Origin: an uncultured Bacilli bacterium
GTDB taxonomy: Bacteria > Bacillota_I > Bacilli_A > RF39 > UBA660
Length of the DNA: 14,592 bases
Reading direction: 5' to 3'
Assembly: GCA_944331945.1 (NCBI GenBank)
Contig: CALVJC010000066.1
Location: 1 to 14,592, forward strand
In this document: one piece after another, positions 6,385-13,003 of the stretch
Numbering within the stretch: the first letter of the stretch is position 1
How the letters are laid out: every line of letters starts with the position of its first letter
Made by a program: the position numbers and the translations under genes
The notes under the pieces: model-generated
Told to the model about the DNA's origin: nothing
Databases searched by the model: none
What the model saw: only the letters and a program-made list of their open reading frames with translations

Positions 6385-7271
6385 CTTTTTCTTTTTGGAA
6401 AGAGGAGGAGTAATTGACTCTTTAAAGTGGTAACAATTCCTCCTAAGAAAATAATACAATCAAATAAAAGATAGGGAGAGAATAAATAATAGAAACGATT
6501 AAAGTTTAAAAAACCAGAGACTTTACGGACTAAGATCATGAAGGGAAATTCATAAGTCGCACCATAAGTAAAAGAAGTTCCAAATAAGATCATGAAATAA
6601 CCAAGGAGAGTACATAAATTACTAAGAATTAAAGCAAAGTAAAGATATTTATTTTGTTTTTCTTTTTGAACAATGGTGTGATAGGGAACAAAAAGCAATA
6701 AAAGAAGAGGAGTCATAGTATAAAAAGAAAACAGAAGGGCTCCTTCTAAAATGGTTTTGAAATTGGTGGTGATAAGAGGTTTTAAGTAACTTAGATTAAA
6801 CAAAGGAAAACTGCCAATAAAGCTACTTAAAAATAATGGAACAAAAAGAAAAAATAAGAGGAAAGCAAGGGAAGTAACACTTGAAATGTTGCGGTTTGAT
6901 ATAATAAGTGTAAGGATTAGAAACAGAAGAAAAAGAGAGAAAAAATGGCCTTCTGGTAGATAGTGCATTTTTACAAAATAAACAGCATCTTTTAAAATAA
7001 TAATCAGAAGAAAAAGAAGAAGAATGCTTAAGAAAAGTGCGATACCTTTTTTCATTTTAGAAGGAATTGTGATTTCTTTTTTTCTTATTTTTAGAAGAAG
7101 AGAGAAGAGAAGAAGATTAAAGATCATACCAACAAGACAAGATAAAATGGTATCATTTTGACTGATTAAGATAATATTACGACCATAAAAAAGGAAGAAA
7201 AAGTGACTTAAGAAAAAAGTATAGCAAAGAAGAGGAAAGAGTCCTATTTTTCTAATTTTGTGTTCCTTCAT
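6381..7271 (-). CDS. gerB: Spore germinant receptor B subunit, short permease-like protein
   Basis: Inner-membrane subunit of a Ger-type nutrient receptor; GerB proteins resemble amino-acid/polyamine permeases and are thought to bind the germinant. The ATG at 7271-7269 is chosen because AAAGGAGA (7285-7278) lies 6 bases upstream and the ATG overlaps the gerC stop as ATGA; the TTG at 7289 lies upstream of that site. The 296-residue product is nearly all hydrophobic, about eight membrane segments. The late LEGALLFSFYTMTPLLLL region resembles the family pattern. Family members are usually about 360 residues with ten helices, and here the N-terminal part is short, so helix 1-2 signatures are not obvious. 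Identification rests on order in the operon (A-C-B as in B. subtilis gerK) plus this pattern. It acts in the spore inner membrane, and forespore expression is expected. Confidence 0.85.
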   Translation of the reverse strand: MKEHKIRKIGLFPLLCYTFFLSHFFFLFYGRNIILISQNDTILSCLVGMIFNLLLFSLLLKIRKKEITIPSKMKKGIALFLSILLLFLLIIILKDAVYFVKMHYLPEGHFFSLFLLFLILTLIISNRNISSVTSLAFLLFFLFVPLFLSSFIGSFPLFNLSYLKPLITTNFKTILEGALLFSFYTMTPLLLLLFVPYHTIVQKEKQNKYLYFALILSNLCTLLGYFMILFGTSFTYGATYEFPFMILVRKVSGFLNFNRFYYLFSPYLLFDCIIFLGGIVTTLKSQLLLLFPKRKR

Positions 7272-8269
7272 GATAAGTCTCCTTTCCAAGCAAAAGAAAG
7301 AGTGATATTTGTTTTGCTTTTTTGATAAGCTTCTGTTTTCTTTGTTTTAAAATATAAAAGATTCTTTAAGGGAGTAGTGCTGATATTTTGTTCTTGTTCC
7401 ATCTCGATAAACTGTTTTATTTCTTTGGTTAAATTTTTTTCTGTTTCCTCTTGGACTTCTTTTCTTTTTTCTTTTGGAAGTTCTTCACTTTCCAGTTGGC
7501 CTTTGATGGTAATCTTAAAGGTATTCTCCTGGTAATCTAAATTGACATGTAAGTCTGAAAGTTTGATTTGGTAATACTTTTCTTCAATGGGGATCAGAAA
7601 GCTATATTCCTTTATTTTATTACTCAACAGATAACTGATACGACTCGATGTATCATCATAGTGCATATTACTTCCTAGAAGAGTGATACCATTGGTTTTT
7701 AGAGTATTTTCTTCTAACTGAATGCTAGGAAGGTAAGCGTCATATTCTTGATCAAAATCATTGGCATTTACTTCATCAAAGGTGAGAAGAGTTGTGGTTC
7801 CTTTGGTTTCTTTTTCTTTTAAAATAAAGTTTTCGAGATCTTCGTGATTGGGATAAAGTTCGAAAAAGGAGGCCAGAGGAGAAGTCCCTTCTAGTAATAG
7901 ATAATCTCCTTGTTCTAGTTTCTTTTTTAGGAAAGAGAAAAGTTCTTGATATTCTTCTCGATTCTCTAATAAAGAAGAATGAATGAAAACCATCGCTAGG
8001 TGGTTGTAGTAAGTTCTTTTGTTATTGATGGTTTCTCCTTCTTGAAAGGCTTCTCCTAAGCTTTTACCAGTGACATGGTAGACGGTATGTTTGTTTTCTG
8101 TTTGATTTTCTTCTTTTTCTCCTGTTACAACACTAAGATACAAGTGATAAGTGTCTTCTTGTTTTTCGATGCCGATCATATCAACGATGGTTAGATTGTT
8201 GACTTCATTATAATCGGTACAACCTCCTAAGAAAAGAAATAATAATAAAATAAGAAGGAGTCGTTTCAT
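7268..8269 (-). CDS. gerC: Spore germinant receptor C subunit, lipoprotein
   Basis: Lipid-anchored subunit of the Ger receptor, needed for receptor function on the outer face of the spore inner membrane. The 333-residue protein begins with a basic n-region, a Leu-rich core and a lipobox LGGC with the modified Cys at residue 17. The mature start TDYNEVNNLTIVDMIGIE matches the GerC pattern (GC.D..E.n.laiV..iGID). The rest is hydrophilic, Glu- and Lys-rich, with the GerAC C-terminal domain (about 190-330) including a long Glu/Lys helix near 255-290. The start codon overlaps the gerA stop (ATGA), with little Shine-Dalgarno sequence, which suggests translational coupling. The end overlaps gerB in the same way. 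The length is somewhat below the usual 370-400. No defect is visible. Confidence 0.92.
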   Translation of the reverse strand: MKRLLLILLLFLFLGGCTDYNEVNNLTIVDMIGIEKQEDTYHLYLSVVTGEKEENQTENKHTVYHVTGKSLGEAFQEGETINNKRTYYNHLAMVFIHSSLLENREEYQELFSFLKKKLEQGDYLLLEGTSPLASFFELYPNHEDLENFILKEKETKGTTTLLTFDEVNANDFDQEYDAYLPSIQLEENTLKTNGITLLGSNMHYDDTSSRISYLLSNKIKEYSFLIPIEEKYYQIKLSDLHVNLDYQENTFKITIKGQLESEELPKEKRKEVQEETEKNLTKEIKQFIEMEQEQNISTTPLKNLLYFKTKKTEAYQKSKTNITLSFAWKGDLS

Positions 8270-9696
8270 TTTTCTTGGGCCTCTCTTTCACGTACTTTAT
8301 TTTTGGTTAATAATGGATTTCTTTTTCTGATTTTAGAGCTTTTCATTTTAATGAGGGAATCCTTTAATTCATCTTTGATAAGTGGGGTGATCGGGGCAAG
8401 GTAAGGAAGGTTTAAGGTAGTGGTAGTGGTAAGACTGGCAAGTAAAAAGATTAGTCCACAAAAGATGCCAAAGATTCCAAAAAGGAAGGCTAACAACATC
8501 ATAATAAAACGTAGCCACCGGAGGGTGGAGATCATTTCTTGAGAAGTAAAGGCAAGTCCTGAGATGGCAGAAATAGAGATGACGATAATCATAATGGGAG
8601 AAATGATTCCTGCTGATACGGCAGCATCTCCTAAAATAAGACCTCCTAGAATGGAGACGGCACTTCCCATGGAAGCAGGTTTTCGAATATCACTTTCTCT
8701 TAGAATTTCAAAGGAAATACTCATAAATAGGGCTTCGATTAAAGCCGAAAAAGGGACACTTGTTCTTTGTGCTGAAAAGTTTAAGAGTAAATCAAAGGGA
8801 AGCATGTCTTGGTTGTGGGTCGTAAGAGCGATATATAAGCCAGGAATAAAGATTGCAATCAGAAAAGCAAAAAGACGAATTAATCTTAGAAACGTAATAT
8901 TTGATGCTCGTTGATAATAATCGTCTGGACTGTGAAGGTAATCGACAAAAAAGCTTGGCGTAATGAGAGCGAAGGGAGAATTATCGGCGATGATAACAAT
9001 TTTTCCTTCTAATAGGGCTTGAGCCGCTCGATCTGGCCTTTCAGTAGATAATACGGTAGGGAAAAGAAAATTGTGTTTTTCTTCGATGTATTTTTTTAAA
9101 GAGCCACTATCTAAGATTCCGTCGACATTAATTTTTTCTAGTTTTTCTTTGACGGTGTCGACATGTTCTTTTAAGACAATATTATTCATATATAAGATGC
9201 CGGTTTTAACTCTTGATTCTTTTCCTAAAAAATAGGTTTCCATAAAACAGTGTTCGGAACGAATACGGCGTCTTATTAAGCCTAAATTGGTATTAAAGTT
9301 TTCATTAAAGGAATCTTTGCTACCGCGAATGGTACTTTCATTGCTTGCTTCTCCAATGCCTCGATCCAAAGAAGCTTTCGCTTCGATGGCAATGGCTTTT
9401 CCTTCTTCGTAGATGAGAAGAGCAAAACCTTTACAGATAAAATCAAGCATTTGATCCAAATCATCTAACTTTTTTACGGAGTTATCAGGAAGTACATTAT
9501 ATAAAAGTTCTTCTTTGTTCTGTTTGGTTAAAGGAAGTTTGGTTAACCTTGTTAGGATATATTCATTAATGAAGCTTGAAGTGCACAATACTTCATTTTG
9601 AACTAAGTAGATGGTGCATTCGCCAATATGAAAATCGCGCACGATCAAATCAGAGGCATTTCCAAACGCTTCTTTGATTTTTTCGATGGTTTCCAT
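8266..9696 (-). CDS. gerA: Spore germinant receptor A subunit (GerA/GerKA family)
   Basis: Main subunit of the Ger nutrient receptor, which signals release of ions and dipicolinate at germination and is now viewed as a nutrient-gated ion channel in related proteins. The ATG at 9696 follows GAGGTGA (complement of 9701-9707). The 476 residues match the family. A soluble N-terminal domain (1 to about 265) carries the hallmark IRGSKDSFNENFNTNLGLI (123-141) followed by RRRIR. The membrane domain (about 268-425) contains PGLYIAL (285-291), SALIEALFMSISFEILRES (317-335) and the GGLILGDAAVSAGIISP stretch (351-367). A basic tail ends the protein. SpoVAF is a close relative, but the adjacent gerC and gerB make the receptor subunit the better call. 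It is the first gene of an A-C-B operon with ATGA overlaps. Control is probably by a forespore sigma factor. Confidence 0.95.
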   Translation of the reverse strand: METIEKIKEAFGNASDLIVRDFHIGECTIYLVQNEVLCTSSFINEYILTRLTKLPLTKQNKEELLYNVLPDNSVKKLDDLDQMLDFICKGFALLIYEEGKAIAIEAKASLDRGIGEASNESTIRGSKDSFNENFNTNLGLIRRRIRSEHCFMETYFLGKESRVKTGILYMNNIVLKEHVDTVKEKLEKINVDGILDSGSLKKYIEEKHNFLFPTVLSTERPDRAAQALLEGKIVIIADNSPFALITPSFFVDYLHSPDDYYQRASNITFLRLIRLFAFLIAIFIPGLYIALTTHNQDMLPFDLLLNFSAQRTSVPFSALIEALFMSISFEILRESDIRKPASMGSAVSILGGLILGDAAVSAGIISPIMIIVISISAISGLAFTSQEMISTLRWLRFIMMLLAFLFGIFGIFCGLIFLLASLTTTTTLNLPYLAPITPLIKDELKDSLIKMKSSKIRKRNPLLTKNKVREREAQEK

Positions 9697-9706
9697 GATA
9701 TCACCT

Positions 9707-9719
9707 CATACTTAGTATG
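9707..9719. repeat. Perfect 13-base palindrome in the gerA-rlmCD divergent region
   Basis: CATACTTAGTATG: arms of 6 bases are exact inverted repeats around a central T. It overlaps the candidate gerA -10 and touches the gerA ribosome binding site on one strand, and the -35 region of the divergent gene on the other. It could be an operator, or a hairpin in a leader, or chance in AT-rich DNA. Confidence 0.6.
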
Positions 9720-9742
9720 GACGAAAGGAAAGAAAAACATTA
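9713..9742 (-). promoter_or_regulatory. Candidate forespore (sigma-G-like) promoter of the ger operon
   Basis: On the minus strand TAATG (9742-9738), 18 bases, then CATACTA (9719-9713). CATACTA fits the CATNNTA-type -10 recalled for B. subtilis sigma-G, and TAATG matches 4 of 5 bases of its -35 (GHATR) at the usual spacing. The transcript would begin near 9707, leaving a very short leader that begins with the ribosome binding site. Known ger operons are sigma-G controlled, which supports the call. A sigma-A -10 (TATAAT, 9744-9739) is also present on this strand but has no good -35. Confidence 0.45.
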
Positions 9743-9746
9743 TAAT
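9718..9746 (+). promoter_or_regulatory. Sigma-A promoter of the rRNA methyltransferase gene
   Basis: TGGACG (9718-9723, 4 of 6), a 17-base spacer and a perfect TATAAT (9741-9746). It lies entirely on top of the candidate gerA promoter on the other strand. Confidence 0.65.
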
Positions 9747-9771
9747 AAATTTAAGAAAGAAGGACGATAAG

Positions 9772-10962
9772 ATGAAAGGTGAAGTATTGGGATATGATCA
9801 TTTTGGACGAGGAATTGTGAAGTGCAATGGAAAAGTTGTTTTTGTTCCTTATTGTAAAAAAGGGGAGATCATTTCTTTTGCGATTGTGGATGAAAAAAGG
9901 CAATATGCGATTGGAGAGAACTTAGAAAAGAAAAAAAGCATTTGTCCTTTTTATTTATTATGTGGTGGTTGTCAAATTTTACACCTTTCCTATCCTGAAC
10001 AGCTTCTTTTTAAACAAGAGAAAGTAAAAAATATTTTAAAGCGCTATACAAAATATGATTATGAAAAAGAAATTCCTATTCTTTCCACCGAACCCTTTTT
10101 CTATCGGAATAAAGTTGTGCTTCATATCGAAGAAGATCGGCTTGGTTTTTATCAAGAAGAAAGTCAAAAACTAGTTCCTTTTGCACAATGTCTTTTGTTA
10201 AAGAAAGAAATGCAAGAAGCGATTTTGAAATTGCGAGAATATATTCAAACAAGAAAAGGCTTAGAGGAAGCGATGATTCGTATTTTAGATGGACAAGTGA
10301 TGCTTGTATTGAAAGGAAAAGCTGATGTAGAAGAGATTCGTTCCTTCTTTTTTCCTTTTTGTCACGTTCTTTTTTTGAATGGTCAAGCACTCACCAAAGA
10401 GAAAAAATTAAAAACGACGATTTTTGATACAACCTTTTTGGTATCAAAAGATGCTTTTTTTCAAGTGAATGATCTTGGTTTAAGAAAAATATATCAAGTA
10501 GTCCTTGATTGGGTGAAGTCCTTATCCTGTACGGTGGCTTTTGATTTGTATTGTGGAACGGGAACCCTTTCTCTTTTGCTAGCCCCTTATGTTCAAAAAG
10601 TATATGGAGTAGAGTTATCGAAAGAAGCAATTTTGGATGCTAAGGAGAATCAAGGACAAAATCGTATTTCTAATGTATCTTTTTTTGCTTCTGATGTAGG
10701 ACATTTTTTACAAAGGAATAAAGCAACTCCTGATTTGATTGTTGTTGATCCACCTCGAGCAGGACTTGCCAAAAATGTAAGGCGGGATATTAAAAAAAGA
10801 AGGCCTGCTTATCTTATTTATGTTTCTTGTGATCCCATGACCTTAGCCCGGGATATCGAAGACTTGCGGGAGTTTTATCTTTTAGAAGATGTCATTATGG
10901 TAGATGAATTCCCTAATACTTATCATGTTGAGTGTCTTTGTCTTTTAAAACGAAAAGAATAA
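9772..10962 (+). CDS. rlmCD: 23S rRNA (uracil-5-)-methyltransferase, RlmCD/TrmA family
   Basis: SAM-dependent enzyme that makes 5-methyluridine in 23S rRNA; in B. subtilis one such protein (RlmCD) modifies both U747 and U1939. The ATG at 9772 is chosen because AAGGA (9760-9764) lies 7 bases upstream and the promoter -10 is at 9741; the longer open frame to 9628 runs antisense into gerA. The 396-residue protein begins with a TRAM-like region (1 to about 52). It has four Cys for a 4Fe-4S cluster (C58, C64, C67, C140), FFQVN (229-233), the SAM motif DLYCGTGT (258-265), VDPPRAGL (325-332), the catalytic SCDP (C353) and a terminal HVE (385-387) with the catalytic Glu. All key residues are present. 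It is slightly shorter than the 455-residue B. subtilis YefA, mainly at the N-terminus. The RlmCD versus TrmFO-independent TrmA distinction rests on the host group and the Fe-S Cys set. Confidence 0.93.
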   Translation: MKGEVLGYDHFGRGIVKCNGKVVFVPYCKKGEIISFAIVDEKRQYAIGENLEKKKSICPFYLLCGGCQILHLSYPEQLLFKQEKVKNILKRYTKYDYEKEIPILSTEPFFYRNKVVLHIEEDRLGFYQEESQKLVPFAQCLLLKKEMQEAILKLREYIQTRKGLEEAMIRILDGQVMLVLKGKADVEEIRSFFFPFCHVLFLNGQALTKEKKLKTTIFDTTFLVSKDAFFQVNDLGLRKIYQVVLDWVKSLSCTVAFDLYCGTGTLSLLLAPYVQKVYGVELSKEAILDAKENQGQNRISNVSFFASDVGHFLQRNKATPDLIVVDPPRAGLAKNVRRDIKKRRPAYLIYVSCDPMTLARDIEDLREFYLLEDVIMVDEFPNTYHVECLCLLKRKE

Positions 10963-10978
10963 TTTTTGAAAAGAAAGA

Positions 10979-11007
10979 AAGACATTTTCTCTTTGATTTG
11001 TTACAAT
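10979..11007 (+). promoter_or_regulatory. Probable promoter of the Fic gene
   Basis: AAGACA (10979-10984), a 17-base spacer and TACAAT (11002-11007, 5 of 6). The predicted start near 11014 is about 20 bases before the ATG. No convincing terminator separates it from the upstream methyltransferase gene, so read-through is possible. Confidence 0.45.
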
Positions 11008-11033
11008 ATATATGGAGATCAAAAAGAGGTGTT

Positions 11034-11689
11034 ATGAAAATGGAAAATAAATATCATATGACAGTAGAAGATAATCTCTTTTTTGCAAAGAGAAAATTGG
11101 CCGATAATATTTATAAAAGCGCTAATTTGGAAGGAATTGCTGTTACTTTTGCGGATACATATGCTTTTATGAATAATGTAAATACAGGGAAGATATCTGT
11201 GGATGACATGTTAAAGCTAAAAGGGTTAAAAGATGCTTGGCAGTTTGTTTTGGATACGGTAGAAGAAGATTTAACGCTCGAATATATAAAAAAATTCATT
11301 TTGAAATTTGCAAAGGGCAAAATGTTTATCCCTTAGGGGATTTTCGAGAAAAGGGAGTAGGAATTACAGGAACTTCTTGGCGACCAAAGCTTCCAAGTGA
11401 ATGTAATTATGAAGAAGAATTAAAAGAATTGCTAGCAATTCCTCAAGAGCTAGAACGATGCATCAGTATTTTTTGTTGGATTCAAAGAAGTCAAATGTTT
11501 TTGGATGGGAATAAACGAGTAGCTAATTTGGTGGCCAATAAAGAGATGATTAAAAATGGACAAGGTGTTTTAGCAGTTCCAGTAGAAAAGATTGGTGAAT
11601 ATTTAGAAAAATTGATTCATTATTATGAAACGAATGATATGACAGAAATAAAACAATGGATTTATGACACTAGTGTTGATGGAATATAG
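11034..11689 (+). pseudogene. Fic/DOC-family protein interrupted by a -1 frameshift at a slippery A7
   Basis: Fic proteins transfer AMP or other phosphate-containing groups to target proteins. Here the gene lies in two frames: 11034-11336 (100 residues, stop TAG at 11334) and a continuation in the -1 frame to TAG at 11687-11689. Joining them at A_AAA_AAA (11288-11294) gives a continuous 218-residue protein reading LEYIKK then IHFEICKGQ, as family members do. GAGGTG (11026-11031) precedes the ATG at 11034; an ATG at 11040 is the alternative. The N-terminal part contains SANLEG (29-34), a match to the inhibitory (S/T)xxxE(G/N) helix motif of auto-inhibited Fic proteins. The core GITGTSWRP precedes the catalytic loop SQMFLDGNKR (153-162), where the usual His of HPFxxGNGR is Gln154. 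The protein ends TSVDGI. The break may be a true mutation, a homopolymer sequencing error, or functional slippage. Confidence 0.8.
11288..11294 (+). promoter_or_regulatory. A_AAA_AAA slippery heptamer at the Fic frame junction
   Basis: In the upstream frame the codons are ATA AAA AAA TTC, so the heptamer is in the phase needed for tandem -1 slippage. After a -1 slip reading continues ATT CAT TTT and enters the downstream Fic frame. Transcriptional slippage adding one A would do the same. A weak possible downstream stem, AAGGG/CCCTT (11313-11317/11330-11334), starts 18 bases later. Confidence 0.5.
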
Positions 11690-11692
11690 ACT

Positions 11693-11736
11693 GCTTGAAA
11701 GCTTAAATGCTTAAATGCTTCAATGTTTAAATGCTT
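11693..11736 (+). repeat. 8-base tandem repeat, consensus GCTTAAAT
   Basis: Units in order: GCTTGAAA, GCTTAAAT, GCTTAAAT, GCTTCAAT, GTTTAAAT, then a partial GCTT. The array starts 3 bases after the Fic stop codon and ends 10 bases before the -35 of rnc. Two units are identical and the others differ by one or two bases. TTGAAAGC and GCTTCAA within it can also pair as a 7-bp stem with one bulge. Confidence 0.85.
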
Positions 11737-11746
11737 GGTGATTTCT

Positions 11747-11775
11747 TTGCAAAGGAAAGAGGAAAATAGTATAAT
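11747..11775 (+). promoter_or_regulatory. Sigma-A promoter of rnc
   Basis: TTGCAA (11747-11752), a 17-base spacer and a perfect TATAAT (11770-11775). The -35 lies inside the palindrome CTTTGCAAAG (11745-11754). Predicted start near 11782, with the Shine-Dalgarno AAAGGA at 11783-11788. Confidence 0.65.
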
Positions 11776-11796
11776 GGAGAAGAAAGGAAAACGTTT

Positions 11797-12471
11797 ATGG
11801 AAGAATTATTTCAAAAATTAAATATTGAACCAAAAAATCTTACCCTTTATAATATTGCTTTTTCCCATTCTTCTTATGCGAATGAACATCGCGCAAAGAA
11901 AGATTATGAAAGGTTAGAATTTTTAGGAGATGCTGTGGTTGATTTAGTCGTGGCAGATTATCTTTATAATAACGAGCAAGAAAACGAAGGAGAAATGACC
12001 AAAGTTCGAGCTAGTTATGTTTGTGAGAATGCTCTTTATGAATATTCTTTAGAATTAGGTTTGCAAAAATATATTAAAGTAGGTCATGGGGAAGCGATGG
12101 CCGGTGGTAAATATAAAAAAGCGATTGTCGCTGATATTTTTGAAGCGTTAGTAGGTGCTATTTATGTGGATTTGGGTTATGCTACGGCAAGGAGAGTTGT
12201 TTTAAATATTATTGTTCCGTATATTAAGAATCCAGATATTACTTTTTTTGAGGACTATAAGTCTGCTTTGCAAGAAGCGGTTCAGACTGATCAAAAAAGT
12301 CTTTATTATGAATTAGTGGCAGAAGAAGGACCACCTCATGATAAAACATTTACGATGGAAGTAAAAATTGATGGCATTATTTATGGACGAGGAAAAGGTA
12401 GTAGTAAAAAAGAAGCAGAGCAAGTAGCAGCGAAAAGTGCCCTAGAGAAGTTAGCTTTGGCAAAGCGGTGA
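11797..12471 (+). CDS. rnc: Ribonuclease III
   Basis: Double-stranded-RNA endonuclease that processes rRNA precursors and structured mRNAs and, in Gram-positives, degrades antisense RNA duplexes. The ATG at 11797 lies 8 bases after AAAGGA (11783-11788). The 224 residues equal the normal bacterial length. The RNase III domain (1 to about 145) has the signature ERLEFLGDA (38-46) with E38, E41 and D45, and ADIFEALVGAIY (112-123) with D113 and E116, the full magnesium-binding set. A linker leads to the dsRNA-binding domain (about 152-222) with the GxGxSKKEAEQ.AA pattern (GRGKGSSKKEAEQVAAK). It is followed by a small protein and an RNase J homologue, so three consecutive genes of which two act in RNA processing; in many Firmicutes rnc is instead followed by smc and ftsY, which are not seen here. 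The TGA stop supports the standard genetic code. Confidence 0.97.
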   Translation: MEELFQKLNIEPKNLTLYNIAFSHSSYANEHRAKKDYERLEFLGDAVVDLVVADYLYNNEQENEGEMTKVRASYVCENALYEYSLELGLQKYIKVGHGEAMAGGKYKKAIVADIFEALVGAIYVDLGYATARRVVLNIIVPYIKNPDITFFEDYKSALQEAVQTDQKSLYYELVAEEGPPHDKTFTMEVKIDGIIYGRGKGSSKKEAEQVAAKSALEKLALAKR

Positions 12472-12476
12472 ATATA

Positions 12477-12956
12477 ATGGATTTAAAGTTTATTAAAATA
12501 TATCATTTTGTTTTTCGTAATTTAATTGAACTAGAGGAGTCTAGTTATCAGTTGCGGGAGCAGTTTGTCTTAGAACTTCTTCGAAGTCGTCTTACTTATG
12601 TTCAGGATCCTTATGCTTTTGAACAAGTGACGCAATTTGCTGAACATGCCAATTTTTCTGTTCAAACGTTGACTCATTTTGTGAACCAACTTGAAAAAGC
12701 TTATGAGGAAGAAGATGGAGAACAAGTAGCTCGCTTTTTACCCGTTTCGATTCAAATGATGAATTATGCACTTTCTGAGGAGTTGTATTTTGCAAACTTT
12801 CTTGAATATCAGACTCTACAAGAGATGAGTCCTTTTCTTGACGTGCAACCAAAATTACTTTTGAATCAAGAAAGAGCAAAAGTTTTAAAGAAAGAATTAA
12901 AGATTGAACAAGGAGAGCTTAAAAAGTGTAGAATCTTGTCAAAACAGGAAAAATGA
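12477..12956 (+). CDS. Uncharacterised helical protein between rnc and the RNase J gene
   Basis: A 159-residue protein of unrecognised family. It begins either at ATG 12477, 5 bases after GGTGA (12467-12471), or at GTG 12468, which overlaps the rnc stop as GTGA; the ATG is preferred. No signal peptide or membrane helix is seen, so it is probably cytoplasmic. Composition is rich in Glu, Gln, Leu and Phe with almost no Gly (one) and few Pro, so it should be nearly all alpha-helical. The segment at about 60-110 (heavy in Phe, Gln, Met and aromatic residues) could form a helical bundle, and the C-terminal part (about 127-159) is a basic/acidic helix rich in Lys and Glu. It is in an operon with rnc, and the promoter of the following RNase J gene lies in its last codons. 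A role with rnc is suggested only by position. It is a real gene by its spacing, codon use and lack of any overlapping alternative. Confidence 0.75.
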   Translation: MDLKFIKIYHFVFRNLIELEESSYQLREQFVLELLRSRLTYVQDPYAFEQVTQFAEHANFSVQTLTHFVNQLEKAYEEEDGEQVARFLPVSIQMMNYALSEELYFANFLEYQTLQEMSPFLDVQPKLLLNQERAKVLKKELKIEQGELKKCRILSKQEK

Positions 12957-12964
12957 GTTATAAT
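12936..12964 (+). promoter_or_regulatory. Sigma-A promoter of the RNase J gene
   Basis: TTGTCA (12936-12941), a 17-base spacer and TATAAT (12959-12964), the same hexamers and spacing as the ppaC promoter. The -35 lies in the end of the upstream coding sequence. The leader is about 33 bases and holds AAAGGAG (12992-12998). Confidence 0.85.
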
Positions 12965-13003
12965 GATACTCGTTTGTTATCACGTAAAAAGAAAGGAGTT
13001 TAT

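Noticed and set aside
6241..6459. 72-residue minus-strand open frame overlapping the end of gerB
   Set aside because: It lies in another frame of gerB for a third of its length, lacks a ribosome binding site at its ATG, and the part beyond gerB is accounted for by hairpins. It shows no membrane pattern that would make it a displaced gerB end.
8564..8914. 116-residue plus-strand open frame inside gerA
   Set aside because: It is antisense to a conserved membrane domain, with no promoter or ribosome binding site; a shadow of gerA codon use.
9628..9771. Upstream extension of the methyltransferase frame (48 more residues)
   Set aside because: It runs antisense into gerA, has no ribosome binding site, and precedes the predicted promoter at 9718-9746. 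The TRAM-like start at 9772 is a natural N-terminus.
10960..11000. Possible terminator after the methyltransferase gene
   Set aside because: The best stem, GAAAA/TTTTC, is only 5 bp of A-T-rich pairing with a 12-base loop and no clean T-run.
10932..11033. Upstream start for the Fic gene at 10932
   Set aside because: It overlaps the methyltransferase end, lies before the probable promoter and lacks a ribosome binding site; the residues added are unlike the family N-terminus.
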